A stretch of 64,000 bases of DNA from assembly GCF_037154085.1 (NCBI RefSeq), contig NZ_JBANRM010000005.1, positions 266,824 through 330,823 on the forward strand. Direction: 5' to 3'. Below the pieces are notes generated by a model. The model was given only the letters and a program-made list of their open reading frames with translations. It was not told the DNA's origin and ran no database searches. This document shows, one piece after another, positions 52,825-59,969 of this stretch (position 1 is its first letter; each line of letters opens with the position of its first letter). Both the position numbers and the translations under genes were made by a program. The DNA is from Andeanibacterium fulvum. GTDB lineage: Bacteria; Pseudomonadota; Alphaproteobacteria; Sphingomonadales; Sphingomonadaceae.

Positions 52825-52855
52825 GGGGGCCGCTATGGTGGCCCCCTTCTATTTT
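52825..52855 (+). terminator. Rho-independent terminator/attenuator after the receptor gene
   Basis: GGGGGCC-gctatggt-GGCCCCC (52825-52846) is a 7-bp G/C stem with an 8-base loop, followed by ttctatttt. It lies 19 bases after the receptor stop and 14 bases before the next start, so it probably attenuates expression of the downstream enzymes. Confidence 0.85.
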
Positions 52856-52868
52856 GGGAGATGGACAG

Positions 52869-53402
52869 ATGGCAGAAGCCGCGACCTCAGAATTCTGGAA
52901 AGATATCAAGCCGATCCCCGAGGCGTTCCGTCCGGGCGCGGCACCCGAATCCTATATGCCGAAAATCGCCGAGGGCGACCCGCGTTACTGGGTGCCGATG
53001 AGCGAGACGGTCAGTTCCAAGCCCGTATGGATCAGCCCCACCCGCAACATGTGGGCCGATGTGCTCTATTCCAGCGGGCCGGGCCTGGTGAACCGCCACT
53101 ATCACCCCCAGCCGATCTGGGCCTACACGATCAGCGGCAAGTGGGGCTATCTGGAACATAGCTGGACCGCCACGGCGGGCGATTTCATCTACGAAACGCC
53201 GGGCGAGAGCCACACGCTGGTCGCCTATGACCATCCCGATCCGATGCGCGTGTTCTTCGTCGTGTCCGGCCCGCTGATGTGGCTGGACGAGGATGGCAAC
53301 ACCATCGGCCATTACGACGTGTTCGATTACATGCGCGATGCCCGCGCCCATTACGAGAAGGTCGGCATTCCGGCCGATTACCTCGACAGCCTGATCCGCT
53401 GA
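52869..53402 (+). CDS. Cupin dioxygenase-like protein, 3-His (copy 1)
   Basis: The product is 177 aa from the ATG at 52869. A single cupin barrel has His77 and His79 in NRHYHPQPIW and His115 in PGESHTLVAYD. The Glu of the classical cupin motif is absent, leaving three His ligands. That is the pattern of acetylacetone dioxygenase (Dke1) and 2,4'-dihydroxyacetophenone dioxygenase, Fe(II) enzymes that cut a C-C bond next to a carbonyl. No signal peptide. A second cupin of similar length follows 29 bases later. Substrate is inferred only. Confidence 0.87.
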   Translation: MAEAATSEFWKDIKPIPEAFRPGAAPESYMPKIAEGDPRYWVPMSETVSSKPVWISPTRNMWADVLYSSGPGLVNRHYHPQPIWAYTISGKWGYLEHSWTATAGDFIYETPGESHTLVAYDHPDPMRVFFVVSGPLMWLDEDGNTIGHYDVFDYMRDARAHYEKVGIPADYLDSLIR

Positions 53403-53431
53403 GCCCCCATAAGATCGAGAGGAAAACTGAC

Positions 53432-53971
53432 ATGGCAACCCAGATGAAAGCGCCGCCTTCCACGAAGAAGGAAATCGTCGACGTCCCCTTCAACTACCGC
53501 TCCTATGTCGAGCGCTACAGCCCCGGCGGCCGTTATGTGGATGCGCAGACCGATGTGGACAGCCCATGGGTGCCCTTCGGCGAGACGGCCGCGATCAAGC
53601 ATCTGGCCTTCGACGTGCGCCGCAACCTGTTCTCCAACATCCTGTGGGTGAAGGGCCCCGGCGTGGTCGGCACGCATTTCCATCGCGGCACGATCACCAT
53701 GGTCTGCCTGGAAGGTTCGGTCCGCTATCTGGAATATGACTGGGTGGCCACGCCCGGCGGCCTGATCCTGGAAGTGCCGGGCGAAAGCCACACGCTGGTT
53801 ACCGAACACCCCCAGGGCTGCAAGCTGTTCGGCTGGATGGAAGGCCCGATCGAGTTCTATGACGAACAGGCCAACTTCATCGAAACGGTCGATGTGTGGT
53901 GGATGATGAACCACTACGAAAGCTACTGCAAAGAGCAGGGCATCGCGATCAATCCGAAGCTGTATCTGTAG
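53432..53971 (+). CDS. Cupin dioxygenase-like protein, 3-His (copy 2)
   Basis: The product is 179 aa from the ATG at 53432, with GAGAGGA upstream. It is a paralogue of the preceding gene: ligands His82 and His84 in GTHFHRGTITMV and His120 in VPGESHTLVTEH, again without Glu. The two share the PGESHTLV core and the placement of ligands but differ at both ends (here DVWWMMNHYESYCKEQG). They may form a heteromer or act on successive intermediates. Belongs to the acetylacetone/dihydroxyacetophenone dioxygenase group by its ligand pattern. Confidence 0.87.
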   Translation: MATQMKAPPSTKKEIVDVPFNYRSYVERYSPGGRYVDAQTDVDSPWVPFGETAAIKHLAFDVRRNLFSNILWVKGPGVVGTHFHRGTITMVCLEGSVRYLEYDWVATPGGLILEVPGESHTLVTEHPQGCKLFGWMEGPIEFYDEQANFIETVDVWWMMNHYESYCKEQGIAINPKLYL

Positions 53972-53978
53972 CCAAATT

Positions 53979-54007
53979 CGTCGTCCCGGACTTGATCCGG
54001 GACGACG
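53979..54007 (+). other. Perfect 12-bp hairpin inside the operon
   Basis: CGTCGTCCCGGA-cttga-TCCGGGACGACG lies 8 bases after the copy-2 cupin stop and 39 bases before the SDR start. No T-tract follows. It is a repeat of the same type as at 58099 and may serve as an RNA-stability or attenuation point. Confidence 0.75.
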
Positions 54008-54045
54008 CGATCGGGATCACGACTAGGGGGGAGAGGACAAATTCC

Positions 54046-54897
54046 ATGAAGACACTCGACCAGTTCGACATTCGCGGCCGCTCGGCCCTCGTCACCGGCG
54101 CTGCCAGCGGCATTGGCCTGGCCTATGCGGAATGCATGGCCGAAGCCGGTGCCCGCGTGACGCTGACCGATATTGACGGCGAAGCAGCCGAACGCGAGGC
54201 CGCCCGCTTGCGCGAAGCAGGCTATGAAGCGCGCGCGGCCAAATGCGACGTCTCGAAGCTGGAAGAAGTCGCCGCCGCGTTTGACGATCACGCCGCCGCC
54301 TATAATGGGTGCGACATCGCCTTCGCCAATGCCGGGCTGGATGTGGGCAACGGTTTCTGGACGCCCGAAGGCAAGCGCAACCCCGATGGCCAGATCGACG
54401 TCTACGAGCCGGAGCGGTGGTACAAATCCATCGGCATCAATCTCAACGGCGTGTTCCACACCGTGCGCGAAGCTGCGCGGGTGATGAAGCAGAACGAGGC
54501 GCTTTCGGGCCGCCGTGGCGGCTCCATCGTCATCACCAGTTCCAATGCGGCCGAAGTGAACGAGGCCATCGTGGGCGTGCCCTATATGGCGGCCAAGGCG
54601 GGCGTGAAGCACTTCATGCGCCATGCCGCCTTCGAACTGGCCGCCTATGGCATCCGCGTGAACGCCATCGCGCCCGGCCCCTTCGTCACCAATATCGGCG
54701 ATGGCTGGGTGAAGAAGAACCCGGCAGCCAAGAAGGCGTGGGACGAATTGTGCCCGCTGGGCCGAATGGCGGAAACTTACCAGATCAAGCCGCTTGCCCT
54801 GTTGCTTGCCTCCGATGCCGGGAGCTACATGACGGGCAGCCATGTAATGATCGATGGCGGCATGCAGCTGGGCCCGATCAAGCCGCTCAACGATTGA
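54046..54897 (+). CDS. Short-chain dehydrogenase/reductase
   Basis: The product is 283 aa from the ATG at 54046. Classical SDR: cofactor motif TGAASGIGLAYAE (about residues 17-29), Asp (TDIDGEA) that favours NAD over NADP, CDVSKLEE, ANAGLD, and the catalytic Ser/Tyr180/Lys184 (ITSSNAAEVNE, VPYMAAKAGVK). It ends PIKPLND after IDGGMQLG. It most likely oxidises an alcohol to a ketone or the reverse in the operon pathway. Confidence 0.93.
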   Translation: MKTLDQFDIRGRSALVTGAASGIGLAYAECMAEAGARVTLTDIDGEAAEREAARLREAGYEARAAKCDVSKLEEVAAAFDDHAAAYNGCDIAFANAGLDVGNGFWTPEGKRNPDGQIDVYEPERWYKSIGINLNGVFHTVREAARVMKQNEALSGRRGGSIVITSSNAAEVNEAIVGVPYMAAKAGVKHFMRHAAFELAAYGIRVNAIAPGPFVTNIGDGWVKKNPAAKKAWDELCPLGRMAETYQIKPLALLLASDAGSYMTGSHVMIDGGMQLGPIKPLND

Positions 54898-54944
54898 GCG
54901 GTGGGAAGGGGTGGAGCGGTCCCGGCGCGAATGAGAGGATAGAC

Positions 54945-56066
54945 ATGACTACCCAGGCACAGGCGGCCATCTGCCGCGGCAATTCCGTTCCCTTCTCGAT
55001 CGAGGACGTCACGCTTGACGATCTTCGCCCTGACGAGCTGCGCATCCGCATCGTCGCCTGCGGTGTGTGCCACACCGACATGGCGGTGCGCGACGAACAG
55101 CTGCCGGTCCCCCTGCCGGTGGTGCTGGGCCATGAAGGCGCGGGCATCGTGGAAGAAGTGGGCAGCGGCGTTACCGTGGCGAAGCCCGGCGACCGGGTGG
55201 TGATGAGCTTCAACAGCTGCGGCCATTGCCCCAGCTGCGATGTGCATGCCCCCACCTATTGCTACAATTTCTTCCCGGAAAACTGGTCGGGCGTGCGCCC
55301 TGACGGCACGCCCACCATGTTCATGGATGGCAAGCCGATGAATGCGAACTTCTTCGGCCAGTCGAGCTTTGCCACCCATGCCATCGCGCATCAGCGCAAT
55401 GTAGTGAAAGTGCCTGACAGCGCCGCCGCCCTTCCGCTGGACCGTCTGGCCCCCATCGGCTGCGGCTTGATGACCGGCGCGGGCGCGGTGCTGCGCGCCA
55501 TGAAAGTGCGCGAAGGCATGCCCATTGCCGTGTTCGGCGCGGGCACCGTGGGCATGGCCGCGATCATGGCCGCCAAGATCGCGGGCGCGAATCCGATCAT
55601 CGCGGTGGACGTGAATGACGAACGTCTGGCCCTGGCCAAGGAACTGGGCGCAACCCATGCCTTCAACGGGCGGGACGATGCCTTCGGCAAGATCCGCGAA
55701 CTGGTGCCGCAGGGCCTGGGCTATGTCTTCGACACCACCGGGATCAACAGCCTGATCGAACAGGCCTGGAACCTGCTGGCCCCGATGGGCATCTGCGGCA
55801 TCGTGGGCGCCAGCGATCCCGCCGACAATTTGACCTTCAACGAATCCGCCTTCATGGGCGGCGGGCGCCGGGTGATGGGCATTCTGGGCGGTGACAGCGA
55901 TCTGGTCACTTTCCTGCCCGAACTGATCGAGCATCATCTGGCCGGGCGTTTCCCGTTCGACAGACTGATCGGCTATTTCGACTTCAGCGAAATCAACGAA
56001 GCCATCCACGCCAGCGAAAGCGGCAAGGTGGTGAAGCCGGTGCTGCGGATCAGTCCGGAAGGATAA
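54945..56066 (+). CDS. Zn-dependent alcohol dehydrogenase (class III/aryl-alcohol type)
   Basis: The product is 373 aa from the ATG at 54945. Catalytic zinc site CGVCHTDMAVRDEQ and GHEGAGIVEEVG; structural zinc with four Cys in SCGHCPSCDVHAPTYC; Rossmann motif VFGAGTVGMAAIMAAKI. The fold is the zinc MDR family near benzyl/aryl alcohol dehydrogenase. It lies 47 bases after the SDR gene and 31 before the MBL-fold gene, in the same unit. Confidence 0.92.
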   Translation: MTTQAQAAICRGNSVPFSIEDVTLDDLRPDELRIRIVACGVCHTDMAVRDEQLPVPLPVVLGHEGAGIVEEVGSGVTVAKPGDRVVMSFNSCGHCPSCDVHAPTYCYNFFPENWSGVRPDGTPTMFMDGKPMNANFFGQSSFATHAIAHQRNVVKVPDSAAALPLDRLAPIGCGLMTGAGAVLRAMKVREGMPIAVFGAGTVGMAAIMAAKIAGANPIIAVDVNDERLALAKELGATHAFNGRDDAFGKIRELVPQGLGYVFDTTGINSLIEQAWNLLAPMGICGIVGASDPADNLTFNESAFMGGGRRVMGILGGDSDLVTFLPELIEHHLAGRFPFDRLIGYFDFSEINEAIHASESGKVVKPVLRISPEG

Positions 56067-56097
56067 GCCGCCGCGCTGAACAGGAGGGAGAGGGAGC

Positions 56098-57000
56098 ATG
56101 CAAGTACCCAGCCGGTTGGCCGCCCTTGCGGCCGCGAGCCTTGTTGCCTTGCTGCCCCTCTCCGCTTTCGCGCAAAGCCAGCCGCCGCTGAAAGTGGAAG
56201 TGCTGCGCACCAGCGCGGGATCGCTCCATTCCAACGCCTCGCTCATCATGGGCGAGCGCGAGGCGGTGCTGGTCGATCCGCCCTTCACCAAGGCCGATGC
56301 GCACCGCGTGGTGGCCATGGTGCTGGACAGCGGCAAGACGCTGACCACCATCTTCGTCACCCACGATCATCCCGATCACTATTTCTCGATGGACGTGCTG
56401 GCGCAGGCCTTCCCCGATGCGAAGATCGTGGCCCACCCCACCGTAGTGGCCGACATCTGGCGCTCGCTGCCCTATAAGGTGAAGCGGTGGAGCCCGGCTC
56501 TGGGCGCCAATGGCCCGGCCCATCCTTCCGCCCCTTCCCCGATGGAGGGCGATACGATCATGCTGGAAGGGCACGAACTGAAAGTGCTTGGGCCGATGTG
56601 GGGCGATCATGTCCACGCCACGGCCCTGTGGGCACCGGACATCAAGGCGCTGTTCGCGGGCGATCTGGTGTTCAACCAGATGTATCTCTGGCTGGGCGAA
56701 CATACGCCCGCCGATGTCGCCGCGTGGGACCGCTCGCTGGCAGAGCTTGAGAAGCTGAAGCCTGAAATGGTGGTGGCGGGCCATGCCAAGCCGGGCCTGC
56801 CCAACGATGCCAGCGGGATCGCCTTCAGCCGCGCCTTCCTGCAGGCATGGCCGGGGCTGGTGGCCGCATCGAAAGACGCGAAGGATATGCAGGCCCGCGT
56901 GCGCGCTGCCTTTCCCGAGGCGATAGATATTCTCGACGGGTTCCTGCTCGTCAATTCAACCGAAGTCGCCAAGGGCGAACAACCGCGCTGGGAGGAATGA
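56098..57000 (+). CDS. Periplasmic MBL-fold hydrolase
   Basis: The product is 300 aa with a signal peptide (LAALAAASLVALLPLSAFAQ, about residues 7-26), so it is exported. The metal motif THDHPDHYFSMDVL is the full HxHxDH; other ligands are in GDHVHATALW, FAGDLVF and VVAGHAKPG. GGAGGGAG precedes the ATG. The substrate is unknown; an ester, lactone or thioester released by the receptor-fed pathway is plausible. Its stop overlaps the next start by one base. Confidence 0.88.
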   Translation: MQVPSRLAALAAASLVALLPLSAFAQSQPPLKVEVLRTSAGSLHSNASLIMGEREAVLVDPPFTKADAHRVVAMVLDSGKTLTTIFVTHDHPDHYFSMDVLAQAFPDAKIVAHPTVVADIWRSLPYKVKRWSPALGANGPAHPSAPSPMEGDTIMLEGHELKVLGPMWGDHVHATALWAPDIKALFAGDLVFNQMYLWLGEHTPADVAAWDRSLAELEKLKPEMVVAGHAKPGLPNDASGIAFSRAFLQAWPGLVAASKDAKDMQARVRAAFPEAIDILDGFLLVNSTEVAKGEQPRWEE

Positions 57001-58001
57001 TGCGCGCCGTAACTTTTCAGGGGCTTCACACCCCCCTCGCTTACGAAACCATTGCCGATCCCACGCCGGGCGCGGGCGATGTCGTCGTGAAAGTTGGCCG
57101 CTGCGGCATTTGCGGCAGCGATCTGCACATGACGGAAGATGCCGCCTATGGCTGCCAGCATGGCGACGTGCTGGGCCATGAATTCGCAGGCGAAGTGGTG
57201 GCGCTGGGTTCCGGAACGCAGGGGCTGAAGACGGGCGATCTCGTCTCGGTCATCCCGCTCAAGAGCTGCGGCCAGTGCGAACATTGCCGCAAGGGCACCG
57301 TGCAATGGTGCGAGAAGTTCGGCCTGCAGGGCGGCGGTTATGCCGAATATGCCGTGACCCGGCCCAACCAATGCGTGAAACTGCCGGGCGATCTGTCGCT
57401 GGCGGATGGCGCCATCGTGGAACCTCTGGCCGTGGCGCTGCACGGGGTGAACCTGTCCGGCATGCAGACGGGCGACAGGGTGCTGGTGCTGGGCGCGGGC
57501 CCCATCGGGCTGGCAGTGGCCTTCTGGGCCAAGCGCTATGGCGCGGCGAAAGTGGCGGTGCAGGACATCGCCACTCACCAGCAGGATCGCGCGCTGGACA
57601 TGGGCGCGGATATCTTCGTGGTCGATCCGGAGGACCCCATCGGCGGGGCCGAACGCGCGCTGGGCGGCAAGGCGGATGTGGTGTTCGAATGCGTGGGCAT
57701 TCCCGGCCTGATCCAGCAGGGCGTCAGCCAGGTGCGCAACGATGGCACTATCGTGCTGCTGGGCCTGTGCACCCGGCCCGATACGCTCAACACCTTCGCC
57801 ATGCTGTCCAAGCAGGTACGGCTCATCACCAGCGCCTTCTTCACCCGGCAGGAATACGAAGCCGCGCTGGACGCCCTGCACCAGGGCGCCATGGAACCGC
57901 GCCTGCTGGTAACGGACACGATCACGCTGGGCGATACGCCAGACGTGTTCGAAAGCCTGAAGAAGCGCACCAACCAGTGCAAGGTGCTTATCGCGCCGTA
58001 A
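57000..58001 (+). CDS. Zn-dependent dehydrogenase (threonine/butanediol type)
   Basis: The product is 333 aa from the ATG at 57000 (an ATG at 56997 is possible). It has CGICGSDLHM and GHEFAGEVVALGSG at the catalytic zinc, four Cys in SCGQCEHCRKGTVQWC at the structural zinc, and VLGAGPIGLAVAFWAKRYGA. It is a second MDR enzyme of the operon, closest in style to L-threonine/2,3-butanediol dehydrogenases. Last gene of the receptor operon. Its stop is followed by a dense cluster of palindromes. Confidence 0.92.
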   Translation: MRAVTFQGLHTPLAYETIADPTPGAGDVVVKVGRCGICGSDLHMTEDAAYGCQHGDVLGHEFAGEVVALGSGTQGLKTGDLVSVIPLKSCGQCEHCRKGTVQWCEKFGLQGGGYAEYAVTRPNQCVKLPGDLSLADGAIVEPLAVALHGVNLSGMQTGDRVLVLGAGPIGLAVAFWAKRYGAAKVAVQDIATHQQDRALDMGADIFVVDPEDPIGGAERALGGKADVVFECVGIPGLIQQGVSQVRNDGTIVLLGLCTRPDTLNTFAMLSKQVRLITSAFFTRQEYEAALDALHQGAMEPRLLVTDTITLGDTPDVFESLKKRTNQCKVLIAP

Positions 58002-58012
58002 CTGCCGCCCTT

Positions 58013-58167
58013 CGTCAGGCTCAGGGTGAACCTCCTTGCGGTCGAGCCGGGATCGCTGGCCTTTGCGCGCGAGCCTACGGCTCCACTCCCCCTTCGTCAT
58101 CCCGGACTTGTTCCGGGATCCCGCTTTCTGCGGGGTAAGAAGCTCGACCCCGGAATGAATCCGGGGT
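58013..58167. repeat. Cluster of intergenic palindromes after the operon
   Basis: A partial copy of the TCAGGCTCAGGGTGAAC type lies near 58016-58031. ATCCCGGA-cttgt-TCCGGGAT (58099-58119) and ACCCCGG-aatgaat-CCGGGGT (58147-58167) are a paired element of the CGTCATCCCGGACTTG type. No coding potential. Confidence 0.75.
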
Positions 58168-58204
58168 GACAGTTGAGGTTAAGTGGTGCATCTGGCGATT
58201 ATAC

Positions 58205-58233
58205 TTGACTTCGCGAACCGTTTCGGTTATATG
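58205..58233 (+). promoter_or_regulatory. Strong sigma-70-type promoter with internal palindrome
   Basis: TTGACT (58205-58210) is followed after exactly 17 nt by TATATG (58228-58233). The spacer holds AACCG-ttt-CGGTT (58217-58229), which could be an operator. This is the best promoter match I see in the window. Confidence 0.75.
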
Positions 58234-58245
58234 CCCCGCACCTTG

Positions 58246-58268
58246 CAGCGATAGCAAGTCGCAAGGTT
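58246..58268 (+). promoter_or_regulatory. Possible bistable leader hairpin
   Basis: In the predicted leader CTTGC can pair with either of two downstream GCAAG copies (CTTGC-agcgata-GCAAG, then tc-GCAAG). The two structures exclude each other. They precede the GGAGGG ribosome binding site of the small ORF. This is a hand observation, not a folded prediction. Confidence 0.35.
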
Positions 58269-58284
58269 CAATCCGGAGGGCGGC

Positions 58285-58659
58285 ATGTCGACTGCTCATC
58301 CTCCCTTGTTCGCTTCGAACAACGCGGCCGGTGCGGGTGCGTGCCTTGGGGGCGTTACCCCTTGGCAAAGCCTCTTGCGCCAGATGCGGTTACCGGATGC
58401 GCGGCTTCACCGGCTCCCTCACGATCCCGGCCCTACGTGGGCAGGCTTTCCCGGGATGTTCGCGATGAACCACGAATGGCGCGGGATTATCACCCGCAAG
58501 GAAAGGATGCCCGGCTGCGAGCCCGCGGGCGCCTTTCCCGGCCGGTTTCCGATTGGGCAGAGCCAGGCGCACGGTGGAGGCGCCCGGCCTTTCGCTATTC
58601 TCCCCTCGCCTCCTGCACGCGCCAATCCTGACGCCGTGCCGGCCGCGCGATTGGTTTGA
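58285..58659 (+). CDS. Orphan small ORF or non-coding transcript
   Basis: The frame encodes 124 aa from the ATG at 58285, with CGGAGGG 5 nt upstream and the strong promoter 52 bases before it. The predicted protein (MSTAHPPLFASNNAAGAGAC onward) has no recognisable domain, no signal peptide, is rich in Pro/Gly/Ala/Arg, and codon use lacks the strong GC3 bias of neighbouring genes. A non-coding or regulatory RNA is therefore at least as likely as a protein. The transcript would run into the perfect 30-bp hairpin at 58718. Confidence 0.35.
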   Translation: MSTAHPPLFASNNAAGAGACLGGVTPWQSLLRQMRLPDARLHRLPHDPGPTWAGFPGMFAMNHEWRGIITRKERMPGCEPAGAFPGRFPIGQSQAHGGGARPFAILPSPPARANPDAVPAARLV

Positions 58660-58717
58660 TGCTCCAACACTGGCGTAAAGGTCCGGGTCGCCGCCGGATG
58701 GATTCTTGCACCCACAC

Positions 58718-58791
58718 TTCGTCATCCCCGCGCAGGCGGGGATCCAGCAGCAACCGTTGAACTGGATCCCCGCCTGCGCGGGGATGACGAA
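58718..58791. repeat. Perfect 30-bp inverted repeat
   Basis: The arms 58718-58747 (ttcgtcatccccgcgcaggc onward) and 58762-58791 are exact reverse complements separated by 14 bases. Each arm contains a smaller palindrome (ccccgcgcaggcgggg). It would form a very stable hairpin in RNA from either strand and may end the orphan transcript. Confidence 0.92.
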
Positions 58792-58820
58792 AAGGGGGGA
58801 ACTCATCCTTACCAACTCCC

Positions 58821-58931
58821 GCTCATCCTGAGCTTGTCGAAGGACACGCGCTGAGTTCTGAGCTTGGCGCACTGGAACATTGCGATTGGGGAAATGTTTC
58901 GCGTGTCCTTCGACAAGCTCAGGACGAACGG
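58821..58931. repeat. Inverted pair of GCTTGTCGAAGGACACGCG repeats
   Basis: The arms 58821-58850 and 58900-58931 are near-perfect inverted copies of the family also found at 37688 and 49899, here with GCTTG in place of GCCTG. It lies downstream of the GST-like gene on the minus strand. Confidence 0.88.
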
Positions 58932-58975
58932 AGGCTGGAGGGCTCGGAGGTTGGAAGGTTGGGCTAACCCACCCC

Positions 58976-59953
58976 TCACCCCTTCACCCTGATCCCCCTG
59001 CCCGCAAGCCGCGCCCGGTCATGTGGCCGGGTGAGGTCAACCTTCGGCCCGATGGGAATGATCCGGCTGGGGTTCACATTGGCGAGGCCGTAATAATCGG
59101 CCTTGATCCGCTCCAGCCACACGGTGTCGGCAATGCCGGGCCACTGATACAGCTCGCGCAGATAATTGGAGAGTTGCGGATAGTCCTCGATCCGCCGCAG
59201 ATTGCATTTGAAGGCCCCGTAATAGCCGATATCGAACCGCACCAGAGTGGCGAACAGCCGCCAGTCCGCCTCGCTGCAGGTGTCGCCCGCCAGATAGCGG
59301 TTCGTGGCCAGATGCCCGTCCAGCACATCCAGCGCGGCGAATAATTCGGTCACCGCCTCGTCATAGGCTTCCTGCGACGTGGCGAAGCCCGAGCGGTAGA
59401 CGCCATTGTTCACGCGGGGATAGATATAGTCGTTCCAGCGGTCGATCTGGGGCCGCAGGTCCTCGGGATAGAGATCGAGCCGATTGCCGGTGATCCCGTC
59501 GAAGGCCGAGTTGAACATGCGGATTATCTCGGAGCTTTCATTGTTCACGATCCGCCCGGTCTTGGCATCCCACAGGGTCGGCACCGTCACCTTGCCGGTG
59601 TAGTCCGGCACGGCGCGGCTGTAGACGCGGTGCAGCGGATAGCTCTCCGGCACCTTGCCTTCCGGCCCTTCGTCATAGGTCCAGCCTTCGCCATCGAAGG
59701 CAGACAGCGCGAAATAGGCCGGGATCAGATCGGTCAGCCCCTTCAGCGCCCGAACCGCCAGCGCGCGCGCCGCCCAGGGGCAACCCCAGGCGACCCACAA
59801 ATGATAGCGCCCGGCCTCGGCGGGAAATTCCGCATCGGGATCGTCCGAAATGGCGTGGCGGAACAGGCTGTCCATCCGCACGAAGCGGCCGCCCTTGATC
59901 TCCTCGGCCGCAGGCATCGACGTAACCCAGCGGCCGTTCACCATCCCCGACAT
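58976..59953 (-). CDS. Glutathionyl-hydroquinone reductase-like GST
   Basis: The product is 325 aa. The N-terminal thioredoxin-like domain has HLWVAWGCPWAARALAV with the catalytic Cys, and the C-terminal helical domain has LDVLDGHLATNRYLAGDT and SEADWRLFATLVRFD. This is the Omega/Xi-type GST family (YqjG, PcpF), which reduces glutathionyl-hydroquinones back to hydroquinones in aromatic degradation. It fits the catabolic context. The tannase-family gene lies 16 bases upstream on the same strand. Confidence 0.93.
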   Translation of the reverse strand: MSGMVNGRWVTSMPAAEEIKGGRFVRMDSLFRHAISDDPDAEFPAEAGRYHLWVAWGCPWAARALAVRALKGLTDLIPAYFALSAFDGEGWTYDEGPEGKVPESYPLHRVYSRAVPDYTGKVTVPTLWDAKTGRIVNNESSEIIRMFNSAFDGITGNRLDLYPEDLRPQIDRWNDYIYPRVNNGVYRSGFATSQEAYDEAVTELFAALDVLDGHLATNRYLAGDTCSEADWRLFATLVRFDIGYYGAFKCNLRRIEDYPQLSNYLRELYQWPGIADTVWLERIKADYYGLANVNPSRIIPIGPKVDLTRPHDRARLAGRGIRVKG

Positions 59954-59969
59954 GCAGGCCTTCCTTCCG

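Noticed and set aside
58238..58660. Permuted tmRNA, RNase P RNA or riboswitch at the orphan transcript
   Set aside because: GGTTCAATCC resembles a T-loop but its flanks do not pair, no tag ORF ending in Ala-Ala is present, and no RNase P or known riboswitch core sequence could be found by eye.
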